A stretch of 33,857 bases of DNA from an uncultured Flavobacteriales bacterium. GTDB taxonomy: Bacteria; Bacteroidota; Bacteroidia; Flavobacteriales; Crocinitomicaceae. The DNA lies in the NCBI GenBank assembly GCA_946478775.1, contig CAMLDR010000024.1:1-33857 (forward strand). Direction: 5' to 3'. Under the pieces are notes generated by a model. The model did no database searches. It was not told where the DNA came from and was given only the letters and a program-made list of their open reading frames with translations. The position numbers and the translations under genes were made by a program. Below, one piece after another: positions 1 through 6,841 of this stretch; within the stretch, counting starts at the first letter, position 1, and each line of letters starts with the position of its first letter.

Positions 1-2
1 AC

Positions 3-833
3 GTGCCTATGGGCGACATGATTCGCCAAATGGCTTTTGCAATCGCAGAAGCACAGATCGTTCTCGATCAGAACTCTATTGATGTAGCCGAAATGATGGG
101 CGGTTTAACAACCGTTACGGATGAACAGGGAAATGTCACTTTTGAGGACAGCCGGGTATACTTCGGAAAGGAAAAGTTAACTAAAGGTCAAATTATTGCC
201 CGCCATAACTCAACCAGCAATATCCAGGAAAAAGCTGAAATCAGATCTTTATTAGGACAAGCGAAATACAAGCCAACTCTAAATGCTACGTATTCAGGAG
301 GTGTTCTTACGGCAGATACTTATGGAGACCACTTAGGAGTGTTTCATGTTAAAAATGGAACTTCGGCACAGACTACTGTTTCATATGCAGATTTTCAAAT
401 CTTTACAGCAGATAGCGCAACTGATGCATCTGACGTATTGAGCCTTCCAAGAAGAATTTCCATGTTGGAATGCGGTTTTACACCCACTTTCTACCAATTC
501 GTGGATACGATTATAGAAGTAAAGATCTCGATCAAGTACACACAGGAAGGGAACGCGAGCACTAGTACATATTTAGGCAACCAATCTCCTGCAAGACGTA
601 TCGGAAGAGGTTTGAAAAAACTCAAATCAGGAAAAACCGTACAGATTGCCCAGGTCAATGCTGCTTATTCTCAGAAGTACAGCTATTCTGCCGAAGGATC
701 GAGTTTGCTTCGCACCAAATTGGTTCCGCTTCCACCGCCAGCAGTTTTGGAAGAGCGTATCCAGCGTTTGATGGATGAAGAGTTCAACAATGTAATTGTA
801 GTCACTCCTCCATCCGCACCGGAAGAAGAATAA
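3..833 (+). CDS. FYQF-module protein, 5' end outside window
   Basis: Function unknown. This is the first of several related proteins in the same operon. The visible part has an N-terminal helix with the pattern IAEAQxVLDQNSID (about residues 10-30), a middle region without a recognisable fold (about 35-155), the core CGFTPTFYQF at residues 157-166 followed by alternating hydrophobic residues that suggest a beta strand, and a C-terminal segment from residue 218 with VNAAYSQKY, a TKLVPLPPP motif and an acidic tail. The next gene repeats all three motifs but lacks most of the middle region, so that region looks like an insertion. The first in-frame codon is GTG at position 3, but relatives carry about a dozen more residues ahead of the AeAQ helix, so the true start probably lies upstream. 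There is no signal peptide or membrane helix in what can be seen. Possible distant relation to DUF2589-type proteins is recalled from general layout only. Confidence 0.75.
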   Translation: MPMGDMIRQMAFAIAEAQIVLDQNSIDVAEMMGGLTTVTDEQGNVTFEDSRVYFGKEKLTKGQIIARHNSTSNIQEKAEIRSLLGQAKYKPTLNATYSGGVLTADTYGDHLGVFHVKNGTSAQTTVSYADFQIFTADSATDASDVLSLPRRISMLECGFTPTFYQFVDTIIEVKISIKYTQEGNASTSTYLGNQSPARRIGRGLKKLKSGKTVQIAQVNAAYSQKYSYSAEGSSLLRTKLVPLPPPAVLEERIQRLMDEEFNNVIVVTPPSAPEEE

Positions 834-847
834 AATCAATAATCCGG

Positions 848-876
848 GCAGCTGTCAGAGCGGCAGCTGCTCTTTT
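848..876 (+). terminator. Hairpin with short T run after first module gene
   Basis: GCAGCTG at 848-854 pairs with CAGCTGC at 864-870, with a 9-nt loop, and is followed by TCTTTT. It sits between the first and second module genes. With a 7-bp stem and only a four-T run it may attenuate rather than fully terminate. Confidence 0.45.
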
Positions 877-896
877 AACCCTTAATCACTAAGTAT

Positions 897-1427
897 ATGA
901 ATATAGGAAAAGAACTATTGAACGCCCCGTTTCCGGAGTTAGTCCGAACACTTGGTGTTGGTATTGCCGAAGCGCAGTATGCACTTGATCGTGTTTCTAT
1001 CAAAATTGCTCAGTTAATGGCAGGGTTTAAACTGGATGAAGACGGTAACATGGTGCCTGATGAAACTTCTCTGATTAAACTCAAAGAAAATCAGCCGGGC
1101 GTCAGTTTACTGTCACTTGGTTTTACCCCTACGTTCTATCAGTTTGTGGAAACCTACATTGAACTAAAATTGGCTATTTCGATGAAAACTGACAACGAAT
1201 TTTCCGCAGGAACTTCGGTCTCAGGTGTTGCCTGGACACCCTTTGGGGTGGTTGCAGCCTCTGTAAACGCCAGTTATTCTCAAAGATACCAATACGAAGC
1301 AAACGGAAGTTCCGAAATGCGTACCAAACTCGTAACGGTTCCTGCTCCTGCCATGTTTGAAAGTCGTTTGAAACAAATGATGGACGAAACAGCAATTGCA
1401 AACGCAGTGGAGAACGCCGAAGATTAA
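897..1427 (+). CDS. Short FYQF-module protein
   Basis: Function unknown; this 176-residue protein looks like the minimal form of the family. It has the N-terminal helix GIAEAQYALDRVSIKIAQ (about residues 22-39), the core GFTPTFYQF at residues 75-83 followed by an amphipathic strand (ETYIELKLAI), and the C-terminal block starting at residue 123 with VNASYSQRYQYEA, RTKLVTVPAPA and an ESRLKQMMDE helix. The motifs align with the preceding gene without the long insertion. It has no signal peptide, membrane segment or cysteine pair. The ATG at 897 is chosen because the conserved helix starts about 20 residues later, as in the PASTA-bearing relative at 4147. The next gene follows after 26 nt, so they are probably cotranscribed. 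Confidence 0.85.
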   Translation: MNIGKELLNAPFPELVRTLGVGIAEAQYALDRVSIKIAQLMAGFKLDEDGNMVPDETSLIKLKENQPGVSLLSLGFTPTFYQFVETYIELKLAISMKTDNEFSAGTSVSGVAWTPFGVVAASVNASYSQRYQYEANGSSEMRTKLVTVPAPAMFESRLKQMMDETAIANAVENAED

Positions 1428-1453
1428 CTATTCACCCATTCTAAAACAAGATT

Positions 1454-2518
1454 ATGGCAAAAAGCTGGAAAAACCTCGTCAAAACCACTGATTCGGATTC
1501 GAATAACGAACATTCTTTTAATGTCCAATTAACGCTGGATCAACTTGCAGCGCAAAATCAGGAGTTGGATGATTTGTTAAAGGAACGAAAATCGCTGGAA
1601 AATGAGATGGGCGATTTACTTCAACCAACTAATCCTGTAGCAGAAGATCCTCGGTTCTCCGGTACTATCGAATCGTTTAAGAATAAACGCGAGAAAGAAA
1701 AAAAAAGAGCCGCTCAAAAGAGAAAACTCGAAGAGCGGCTCTTAAAAAACAGCAAAGAATTGAAAAAATGGGAGCAGACTCAGGATCGACTGAGAGAAAA
1801 ACTGGCTCTCAAAAAGAAATCTTTGCTTAAAAAAGAAACAGAACAAGATCCTTCAACCAGCCTAAAAGCACCGAAATCTCTAAAAAAGGATCCCGAGAAA
1901 AAATGGTTTGATACCAATTCCATCCGGGCAAAGAAAGATGAAATAGAAAGGAAGAAAAAAGTGCTAACCGAAGAAATCAAAAAGCTGGAAAAAGTCCCTG
2001 ATAAAATCAGGGAACTCAAAACCACGCTCGATTCCTTCGGACAGAAGGATCTTGTGAAGTTTCAAAACAAACTGGACTCCGGGAAAGAAACTGCAGCAAT
2101 TTCAACGCGAATTCGCAGGATAAAAGATGATTGGGATGAAAGACGTGAAACCCAAAAAGAAAAACTGCGGGAAAAATTAAACGTCAAAAAACTCTCGGAA
2201 AAACTGGAAGAAACGAAACGCTTCGGTCAGTCTGTCAAATCAGAAATCAAAGATTCCCTGGGATCCCTGGAAGAAAAAGTTCCTGAAATCAAAGACCTGA
2301 CAGATAAACTGGAAAAGGAATTGTCTTTGGATGATCGTCTGAACAACCTTTCTGAAAATACTTCTTCCAAAAAATCAGCCGAAAAAGAAGCTGAACAGAA
2401 GGATACCAGCCGCAGAGAAAAACTGAAAGACCAATTCATATCCAAAAAAAGGGCCGATCGAAAAGAAGAAGAACGGTCAAGTAGAAAAAAAGAACGCAAA
2501 AACGAAAAATACATTTAA
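1454..2518 (+). CDS. Lys/Glu-rich coiled-coil protein
   Basis: Function unknown. The 354-residue product is almost entirely charged, with long runs of Lys, Glu, Arg and Asp and regularly spaced Leu/Ile, so it is predicted to be an extended helix or coiled coil from about residue 25 to the C terminus. The first 25 residues (SFNVQLTLDQL) are less charged and may be a docking segment. It contains no cysteine, no signal peptide and no membrane helix. The C-terminal 40 residues are extremely basic (repeated KK, RKE, RKK) and could bind nucleic acid or an acidic surface. It lies between module genes and ends 2 nt before the next start, which argues that it is an integral, perhaps scaffolding, part of the system. 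Low-complexity composition makes database matches to SMC or myosin-like proteins meaningless here. Confidence 0.8.
   Translation: MAKSWKNLVKTTDSDSNNEHSFNVQLTLDQLAAQNQELDDLLKERKSLENEMGDLLQPTNPVAEDPRFSGTIESFKNKREKEKKRAAQKRKLEERLLKNSKELKKWEQTQDRLREKLALKKKSLLKKETEQDPSTSLKAPKSLKKDPEKKWFDTNSIRAKKDEIERKKKVLTEEIKKLEKVPDKIRELKTTLDSFGQKDLVKFQNKLDSGKETAAISTRIRRIKDDWDERRETQKEKLREKLNVKKLSEKLEETKRFGQSVKSEIKDSLGSLEEKVPEIKDLTDKLEKELSLDDRLNNLSENTSSKKSAEKEAEQKDTSRREKLKDQFISKKRADRKEEERSSRKKERKNEKYI
1698..1743 (-). terminator. Minus-strand hairpin plus T9 inside a coding gene
   Basis: An 11-bp perfect inverted repeat (AAGAGCCGCTC at 1705-1715 and GAGCGGCTCTT at 1733-1743, 17-nt spacer) abuts nine consecutive A residues at 1698-1706. 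Read on the minus strand this is a stem followed by nine T residues, the form of an intrinsic terminator. It lies inside the plus-strand coiled-coil gene, so it could stop antisense transcription, or it may be a by-product of Lys/Glu/Arg codon runs. Confidence 0.35.
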
Positions 2519-2520
2519 AA

Positions 2521-3243
2521 ATGAGTTCAACATCAACCACCAATTCACTGGCCCTGCATGAAATTATTCTCAGCATAGCGGACAGTTTGAATGAAGCGCA
2601 GGAAACGCTGCGCAGCATGCCTCCGTATGACGAATACGGAAGGCCAAACACCTTATACCAGCTTCCCTATCTGGATTTTAACCTGGAAGTGATTTCACAA
2701 TTCGAAACAACTCAAACCAATGAAAACTCAATCATTGCTCATGGAGTAGGAGTTGGAGTTGGAGCAGTTGTTCCCAGGCTTCCGGCAGCACCTGTTATTC
2801 GGTTTTCTCCGTTTCGAAGCACCGAAACAACATCCAAAAACCTGGGCAGCATTACCAGCACTATTTCCGGGCGATTTGTAGCTGTCATGCCGAATGAAGG
2901 ATTACCGCAACTCTTTCTGGAATGCACTGCACAAAAATTAGAATTGGATCCCAACCTGATTGAATACAGGATCACCGTAAGAGCACTTAATGCTACCAAC
3001 CAGGCGATCGTCAATCAGCGAATCGAAATAAACTTCGATGAATTCACCTCACTTGGATTCAACTCTGAAACACCCGTCACTGCACCCGTTTTTACAAGTG
3101 CAAAAGATGGATACACTAATAACGAGGGAATATTCAGTGTCTTAATCCAGCTAGACAGCGCGGATTATGACACCGATAAAACGTTCGTTTTTAAAGCCAA
3201 TAGCGGAACACAATTTTCATCCATTTCAATCAGCAAGCCATGA
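2521..3243 (+). CDS. Diverged module protein with Ig-like C-terminal domain
   Basis: Function unknown. The 240-residue product begins with a helix IILSIADSLNEAQETL (about residues 10-25) that matches the AeAQxxLD helix of the neighbouring family, followed by YQLPYLDFNLEVISQFE, which occupies the place of the PTFYQF core and its strand. The middle has a glycine/valine-rich stretch (about residues 75-90). The second half (about 120-240) is all-beta in character and ends with an NNEGIFSVLI pattern resembling bacterial Ig-like (Big_1 or CnaB) folds; the exact family is uncertain. There is no signal peptide. The start is 2 nt after the preceding stop, and its TGA overlaps the next ATG (ATGA), indicating translational coupling within the operon. 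Confidence 0.8.
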   Translation: MSSTSTTNSLALHEIILSIADSLNEAQETLRSMPPYDEYGRPNTLYQLPYLDFNLEVISQFETTQTNENSIIAHGVGVGVGAVVPRLPAAPVIRFSPFRSTETTSKNLGSITSTISGRFVAVMPNEGLPQLFLECTAQKLELDPNLIEYRITVRALNATNQAIVNQRIEINFDEFTSLGFNSETPVTAPVFTSAKDGYTNNEGIFSVLIQLDSADYDTDKTFVFKANSGTQFSSISISKP

Positions 3244-4154
3244 TATATTTTTCAAAAATTAATTTCAAATTAAGGATTTTCGGTCAACCGCTAAGTGCAG
3301 CAGAAGTTCCTTTGGTTATTCAGTATTTTCATTTTGAAGAGCAGGACTGGGTACCCCTTTACGAAGTAACCACTTTGAAATGGTCATTCAGCTTAGTAAA
3401 AGCGGCTGCAGATGTCGATGTTACCAATGAACTGGAAGTCTATTTTTTTGATAAGGTAAAATCCGGGCACATTCCGCATGTGCGTATCATTCCCGGAGAA
3501 GGAGCGCCAATTCCCGAAACAGTTGAAAAGGACTTGGTTGTATCAAGAGATTACTCTTTTGGACTGGTAGAAGAGATAGAAGAATATCAATTCAATTTCG
3601 GAAATTTATGGATCGGTTCAGAGGAGGTAATCCAACAAAACGAGAATACTTTTGCGAATTTCATTCCGGTTACGACCTTTTTCGAGATGGCTGAGGAAAA
3701 TGAAACTGTTCCCGTGCCAATCAATGAATTGTATACGAACATCGTTTCGGAAATTGAGACTGCTGCAAGGTCTTCGGAATCTTCTGCATTCAAACTTTCG
3801 AATATTTCACTCAAGCTGAAAGCAGTCATTCACAATGAAGAGGATACGATCAATGCTTCTTTACTAAATCTGACTAATTCTGAAAACATAAACGGAAACG
3901 CAATCAGTGAATTAGTGTTTGATATTACTCCTGTTCAGCAGGAAGGCAGAACACTTTCCGGCATTCCAAATCTTACAGGATTTACCGAAACTGCCGTTCG
4001 CAGAATTCTGAAAACCCTTGGTTTAAAATTAAACCCGGTTTATCAGAAAAACCTGGATGTTGTGAACGGAGATTCTTTCAAACAATCACCGGCAGCAGGA
4101 GAAATGATCCAGCCAAATCAATTAGTAACCGTAATTTTTAGTAAACATGGATGA
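3240..4154 (+). CDS. Module-family protein with C-terminal PASTA domain
   Basis: Function unknown. The first 150 residues are beta-rich and not recognised. Around residues 162-197 there is a helix plus strand (YTNIVSEIETAAR, then ISLKLKAVI) that resembles, weakly, the helix/strand module of the neighbouring genes. Residues 242-304 form a clear PASTA domain: IPNLTGFTETAVRRIL, a GL strand, then QSPAAGEMIQPNQLVTVIF. PASTA domains are best known from the extracellular parts of PknB-type kinases and penicillin-binding proteins, where they bind cell-wall fragments, yet this protein has no signal peptide and no membrane helix. It starts by ATGA overlap with the previous gene and overlaps the next start by 8 nt. 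Confidence 0.82.
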   Translation: MIYFSKINFKLRIFGQPLSAAEVPLVIQYFHFEEQDWVPLYEVTTLKWSFSLVKAAADVDVTNELEVYFFDKVKSGHIPHVRIIPGEGAPIPETVEKDLVVSRDYSFGLVEEIEEYQFNFGNLWIGSEEVIQQNENTFANFIPVTTFFEMAEENETVPVPINELYTNIVSEIETAARSSESSAFKLSNISLKLKAVIHNEEDTINASLLNLTNSENINGNAISELVFDITPVQQEGRTLSGIPNLTGFTETAVRRILKTLGLKLNPVYQKNLDVVNGDSFKQSPAAGEMIQPNQLVTVIFSKHG

Positions 4155-5037
4155 AATTAACAATCCCGTACAATTATTCAGCGAGCTTTTGGGAAGCCCG
4201 TTGGGAGAACTGATTAGTTCCGTCGGACAAGGAGTCGGCGATGCACAAGCAGCCCTGGACCAGGGAGCATTGGAGCAAACTTTGGAAATCTATGATCTGA
4301 GTAAAGATGCAACCAGATCCGATTCCGAATTGAAATTGCTGAAACTGATTCGTGAAATCGGATATCAGCCTACTTTTTATACCATTCCGGAAACCGAAGT
4401 AGAAGCACAGATTTCCTTATCCCTGGATTTGAAATCTCAGCAGACCAGTCCGCTGGGTGGAACTCCACTTTCGAAATATGCCGTTAACGCAACGCCGTTA
4501 AATGCAGGAAACGTCAATCGTTTTGGTTTACAAGCAAATGCGATGGCTAAATTGAAATTCAAAATCGTTCCTGTTCCACCTCCTCAAAACATTGCAGAAA
4601 TCCGGAATGTTCCGGATCTAAACGGAAAATTCTGGGATGAGAACACCAAAGAATTGATTCAGAATCTTGGATTTTCGTACGTTTTCATAACTCAGGAAAA
4701 TGATGAGTTTACAGACGAAGAACTGGTAGACGGATTGGCTATTTTTAGTCAACTTCCTTTAGCCGGAACCATAGCGAACACATCGAATATTCCACTTGAA
4801 CTTAAATTCGAAACTGTTCATAAGGTTCCGGATTTAAGTGATCTGGACTGGACTGGAGTAACATCAGAAATCATCACAGATCTTGGATTCACTTATGAAT
4901 TAAGAGACGTCGATGGAGAAGTGATCACAGAAGCTGAAGCAGACGGATATCCTGTTACAGGTCAATCCCCTGAAGCTGGAAGCTTTGCAAAAACAAACCA
5001 ACTGTTTATCGTAACTGTAGATGTGAACGCATTCTAG
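4147..5037 (+). CDS. FYQF-module protein with two PASTA domains
   Basis: Function unknown. The 296-residue protein combines the operon's module with tandem PASTA repeats. The N-terminal part has SVGQGVGDAQAALDQGALEQ (about residues 23-42), the core GYQPTFYTI starting at residue 72 followed by a strand (EAQISLSLDL), and a KFKIVPVPPPQ segment near 145. Two PASTA-like domains follow, about residues 155-226 (VPDLNGKFW ... FSQLPLAGT) and 227-296 (VPDLSDLDW ... GQSPEAGSF). Both carry an acidic insertion before the xQxPxAG turn. No signal peptide or membrane helix is visible. It overlaps the preceding gene by 8 nt and is the last gene before the hairpin at 5051. Domain identity is confident; biological role is not. 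Confidence 0.85.
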   Translation: MDEINNPVQLFSELLGSPLGELISSVGQGVGDAQAALDQGALEQTLEIYDLSKDATRSDSELKLLKLIREIGYQPTFYTIPETEVEAQISLSLDLKSQQTSPLGGTPLSKYAVNATPLNAGNVNRFGLQANAMAKLKFKIVPVPPPQNIAEIRNVPDLNGKFWDENTKELIQNLGFSYVFITQENDEFTDEELVDGLAIFSQLPLAGTIANTSNIPLELKFETVHKVPDLSDLDWTGVTSEIITDLGFTYELRDVDGEVITEAEADGYPVTGQSPEAGSFAKTNQLFIVTVDVNAF

Positions 5038-5050
5038 AACAGAGACCTAA

Positions 5051-5088
5051 AAAGTTCGGGATGCGGAGCATTCCGTATCCTGAACTTT
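5051..5088 (+). terminator. Long hairpin ending the module operon
   Basis: Positions 5051-5067 pair with 5072-5088 over 17 bp with two G-T wobbles and a GCAT tetraloop. It begins 14 nt after the stop of the last module gene. There is no long T run, only TTT within the stem end followed by GATTGCTT, so efficiency is uncertain, but stem length and position fit the end of the operon. Confidence 0.65.
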
Positions 5089-5125
5089 GATTGCTTAAAA
5101 TACAAACCTATCACCAAACCACCAC

Positions 5126-6115
5126 ATGCTTAATCTAAAAAAAACGGCCGCTATTTTCGACCAGGTTGCGGAAATAGACAGCAAAAAAGAATACTGGTAC
5201 TTCCGCACCGATGGAGGCGATTGTTATTCCGATTTTATTCAAAACGGATATATCGGGATCGATTGGAACTTCATTGCCGCAGCGGATATCCGGGACGAAA
5301 ACCTGGAGTACCTCCGGAAATCAGTAATCACCAACAGTTATAAATACCGGAATGTTCCATATGACTGGTTAGGATCGGGCGAAAAATCATCCGTTACCAA
5401 AACCATCAATAAACTCTTCACCTTCAAAAACCTAAAAAAGGGCGATGTGATCCTGATCCCATCAGAAGATGCCGACCATTTCAGCATTGGTGAAATTGCA
5501 GATGATGAAATTTACATGGCATCCGAACAGGAACTGGCAACAGGCAAATACATCAAGCGAAGAAAAGTAAACTGGCTGAAAACTTCCATCAAACACCATT
5601 ATTACAATGCCCTGTTCTATTTGCTGAAACATTCACACACCATTGTTTCCATTAAAAAACACGCGGATTTTATCGATTCGCTGACGGAAGAATTGTATAT
5701 CAAGGACGGAGATTGCTTTTTGTCCTTGCGAATCAACAAGGAATCTGAAATCAGTTTGAAAGACCTGAAAGATTTGTTTGATAATTACCTGGGACTCATT
5801 TCCCGGATCAATGATGATTTCAACTTCGGAGAACAAATCGATACCACAACAGTCAAACTGAGTTTAAATTCACCCGGATTTATCAATATCAAACTGCCGG
5901 TTGGCAAGTCATTGATTCTCGCCAGCCTGATCTTGTCCATGTTCCTGAACGGTTGTTCCAATGAGGAAATAAGCATCAAAATAAACAGTGAGCGCATTCC
6001 AACGGATTATATGCCTTACATGGATTCCATCCAAAACATCCGGAAAAACCTGGAAGTGGAGCATGACACCATTTTTGACCGCTTAACGAATTACGGATAT
6101 GGAAACAGCAAGTAG
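5126..6115 (+). CDS. Membrane protein with Mrr-N-like (PUA-like) sensor domain
   Basis: Specific function unknown. Residues about 20-155 contain EYWYFRTDGGDCYSDF, then IGIDW, later KKGDVILIP, FSIGEIAD and KRRKVNWL. This order resembles the non-catalytic N-terminal domain found in front of Mrr-type restriction endonucleases and other defence proteins, which is thought to read nucleic acid; the assignment rests on pattern memory. No nuclease motif follows. A long polar region leads to a hydrophobic stretch at about residues 262-276 (SLILASLILSMFLNGC), after which about 50 polar residues end the protein. That stretch resembles an internal membrane anchor, or even a lipoprotein signal with Cys277. 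The stop overlaps the next start by 17 nt, so the two products probably work together. Confidence 0.8.
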   Translation: MLNLKKTAAIFDQVAEIDSKKEYWYFRTDGGDCYSDFIQNGYIGIDWNFIAAADIRDENLEYLRKSVITNSYKYRNVPYDWLGSGEKSSVTKTINKLFTFKNLKKGDVILIPSEDADHFSIGEIADDEIYMASEQELATGKYIKRRKVNWLKTSIKHHYYNALFYLLKHSHTIVSIKKHADFIDSLTEELYIKDGDCFLSLRINKESEISLKDLKDLFDNYLGLISRINDDFNFGEQIDTTTVKLSLNSPGFINIKLPVGKSLILASLILSMFLNGCSNEEISIKINSERIPTDYMPYMDSIQNIRKNLEVEHDTIFDRLTNYGYGNSK

Positions 6116-6569
6116 TTTTTTAGCATCCGGAGACAATGTGTTCAAATTCCTATTGACCATGTGCATCGGTACCATCCTGTTCAACATCATTTACCCGACG
6201 GATAAAATTCGGGAAATTGAAATTCGTCAAAGCCAGCTGATTTATAAGTTAGACCTCATGAATGACGAGTCCAAAGTATTGTATAATGAAGTGAAGCTCC
6301 TGAGCAAAGCAAAACAGGGATTGAAGGTTTTCGGATCTGCCGATTTCAGGAAAAAACTGGAAACATTTGATCTAAAATACAGCCTGTTTCTAAAAAAGGA
6401 TTACGAGATCAAACACCTGCGAAGATTGATCGGAATTTCCAGGGAAGAATTGGATTTCTATTCCAGCTTCCGCTTTTGGAGCTATTATCCCTCCATGATT
6501 ATCGGATTGTTATCATTGATTTTTTGGATCAAGTTTTACGTGAAAAGTCAGAAAACGGAGGAATCCTGA
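6099..6569 (+). CDS. Two-helix coiled-coil membrane protein
   Basis: Function unknown. The 156-residue product has a hydrophobic helix at about residues 13-31 (NVFKFLLTMCIGTILFNII), a charged helical, probably coiled-coil, central part (about 35-120), and a second hydrophobic helix at about 129-148 ending in FWIKFYV and a short basic/acidic tail. This gives a hairpin topology with both ends on the same side. The start ATG lies inside the end of the preceding gene (17-nt overlap), which argues for translational coupling and joint function with the sensor-like protein. Nothing in it resembles a catalytic site. Small membrane partners of this type occur as effectors in several anti-phage systems, but that analogy is inference. 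Confidence 0.75.
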   Translation: METASSFLASGDNVFKFLLTMCIGTILFNIIYPTDKIREIEIRQSQLIYKLDLMNDESKVLYNEVKLLSKAKQGLKVFGSADFRKKLETFDLKYSLFLKKDYEIKHLRRLIGISREELDFYSSFRFWSYYPSMIIGLLSLIFWIKFYVKSQKTEES

Positions 6570-6597
6570 AGCACTTGATTTACAAGCTGTATAAAAT

Positions 6598-6628
6598 TTT
6601 GACATCCTCTTTTTTTTATTTAAATTTG
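6598..6628 (+). promoter_or_regulatory. Consensus Bacteroidota promoter
   Basis: TTTG at 6598-6601, a 19-nt spacer, and TAAATTTG at 6621-6628 match the phylum's TTTG-N19-TAnnTTTG consensus exactly. Transcription would begin near 6634, leaving a very short leader before the ATG at 6648. It separates the 6648-7540 unit from the preceding pair. Confidence 0.75.
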
Positions 6629-6647
6629 ATAATATAATTTTACTGTC

Positions 6648-6833
6648 ATGAGTGCAATCGTAAGTAATAGTGATGAAGTAATCCAATCTACCAAAGAAGG
6701 GAGGCTCTATATTCGTACACAAGATTTTTTCAGACAAAAAAAAGTGCAGAAGATCATTTTTGAGTTACTCGAATCAGATCTGGTAAAGGGAATTGAAGAG
6801 TATCAAAAGAATCGAAACGAACAGAAAAAATAA
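6648..6833 (+). CDS. Small hypothetical protein, 61 aa
   Basis: Not recognised. A 61-residue soluble protein with an RLYIRTQDFF segment near residues 19-28 followed by an amphipathic, charge-rich helix (QKIIFELLESDLVKGIEEY) and a basic tail. It starts about 20 nt downstream of a consensus promoter and ends 8 nt before the next gene, which supports it as real. The composition would suit a small regulator or partner protein, but there is no helix-turn-helix that I can see. Confidence 0.6.
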   Translation: MSAIVSNSDEVIQSTKEGRLYIRTQDFFRQKKVQKIIFELLESDLVKGIEEYQKNRNEQKK

Positions 6834-6841
6834 TGTTTTAA

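Noticed and set aside
3..5037. Phage tail or contractile injection system
   Set aside because: No sheath, baseplate, spike, AAA+ ATPase or lysozyme-like gene is visible; the module proteins resemble none of those that I know.
5089..5125. Promoter for the 5126 gene
   Set aside because: A TTTG is present at the end of the hairpin but there is no TAnnTTTG at a suitable distance.
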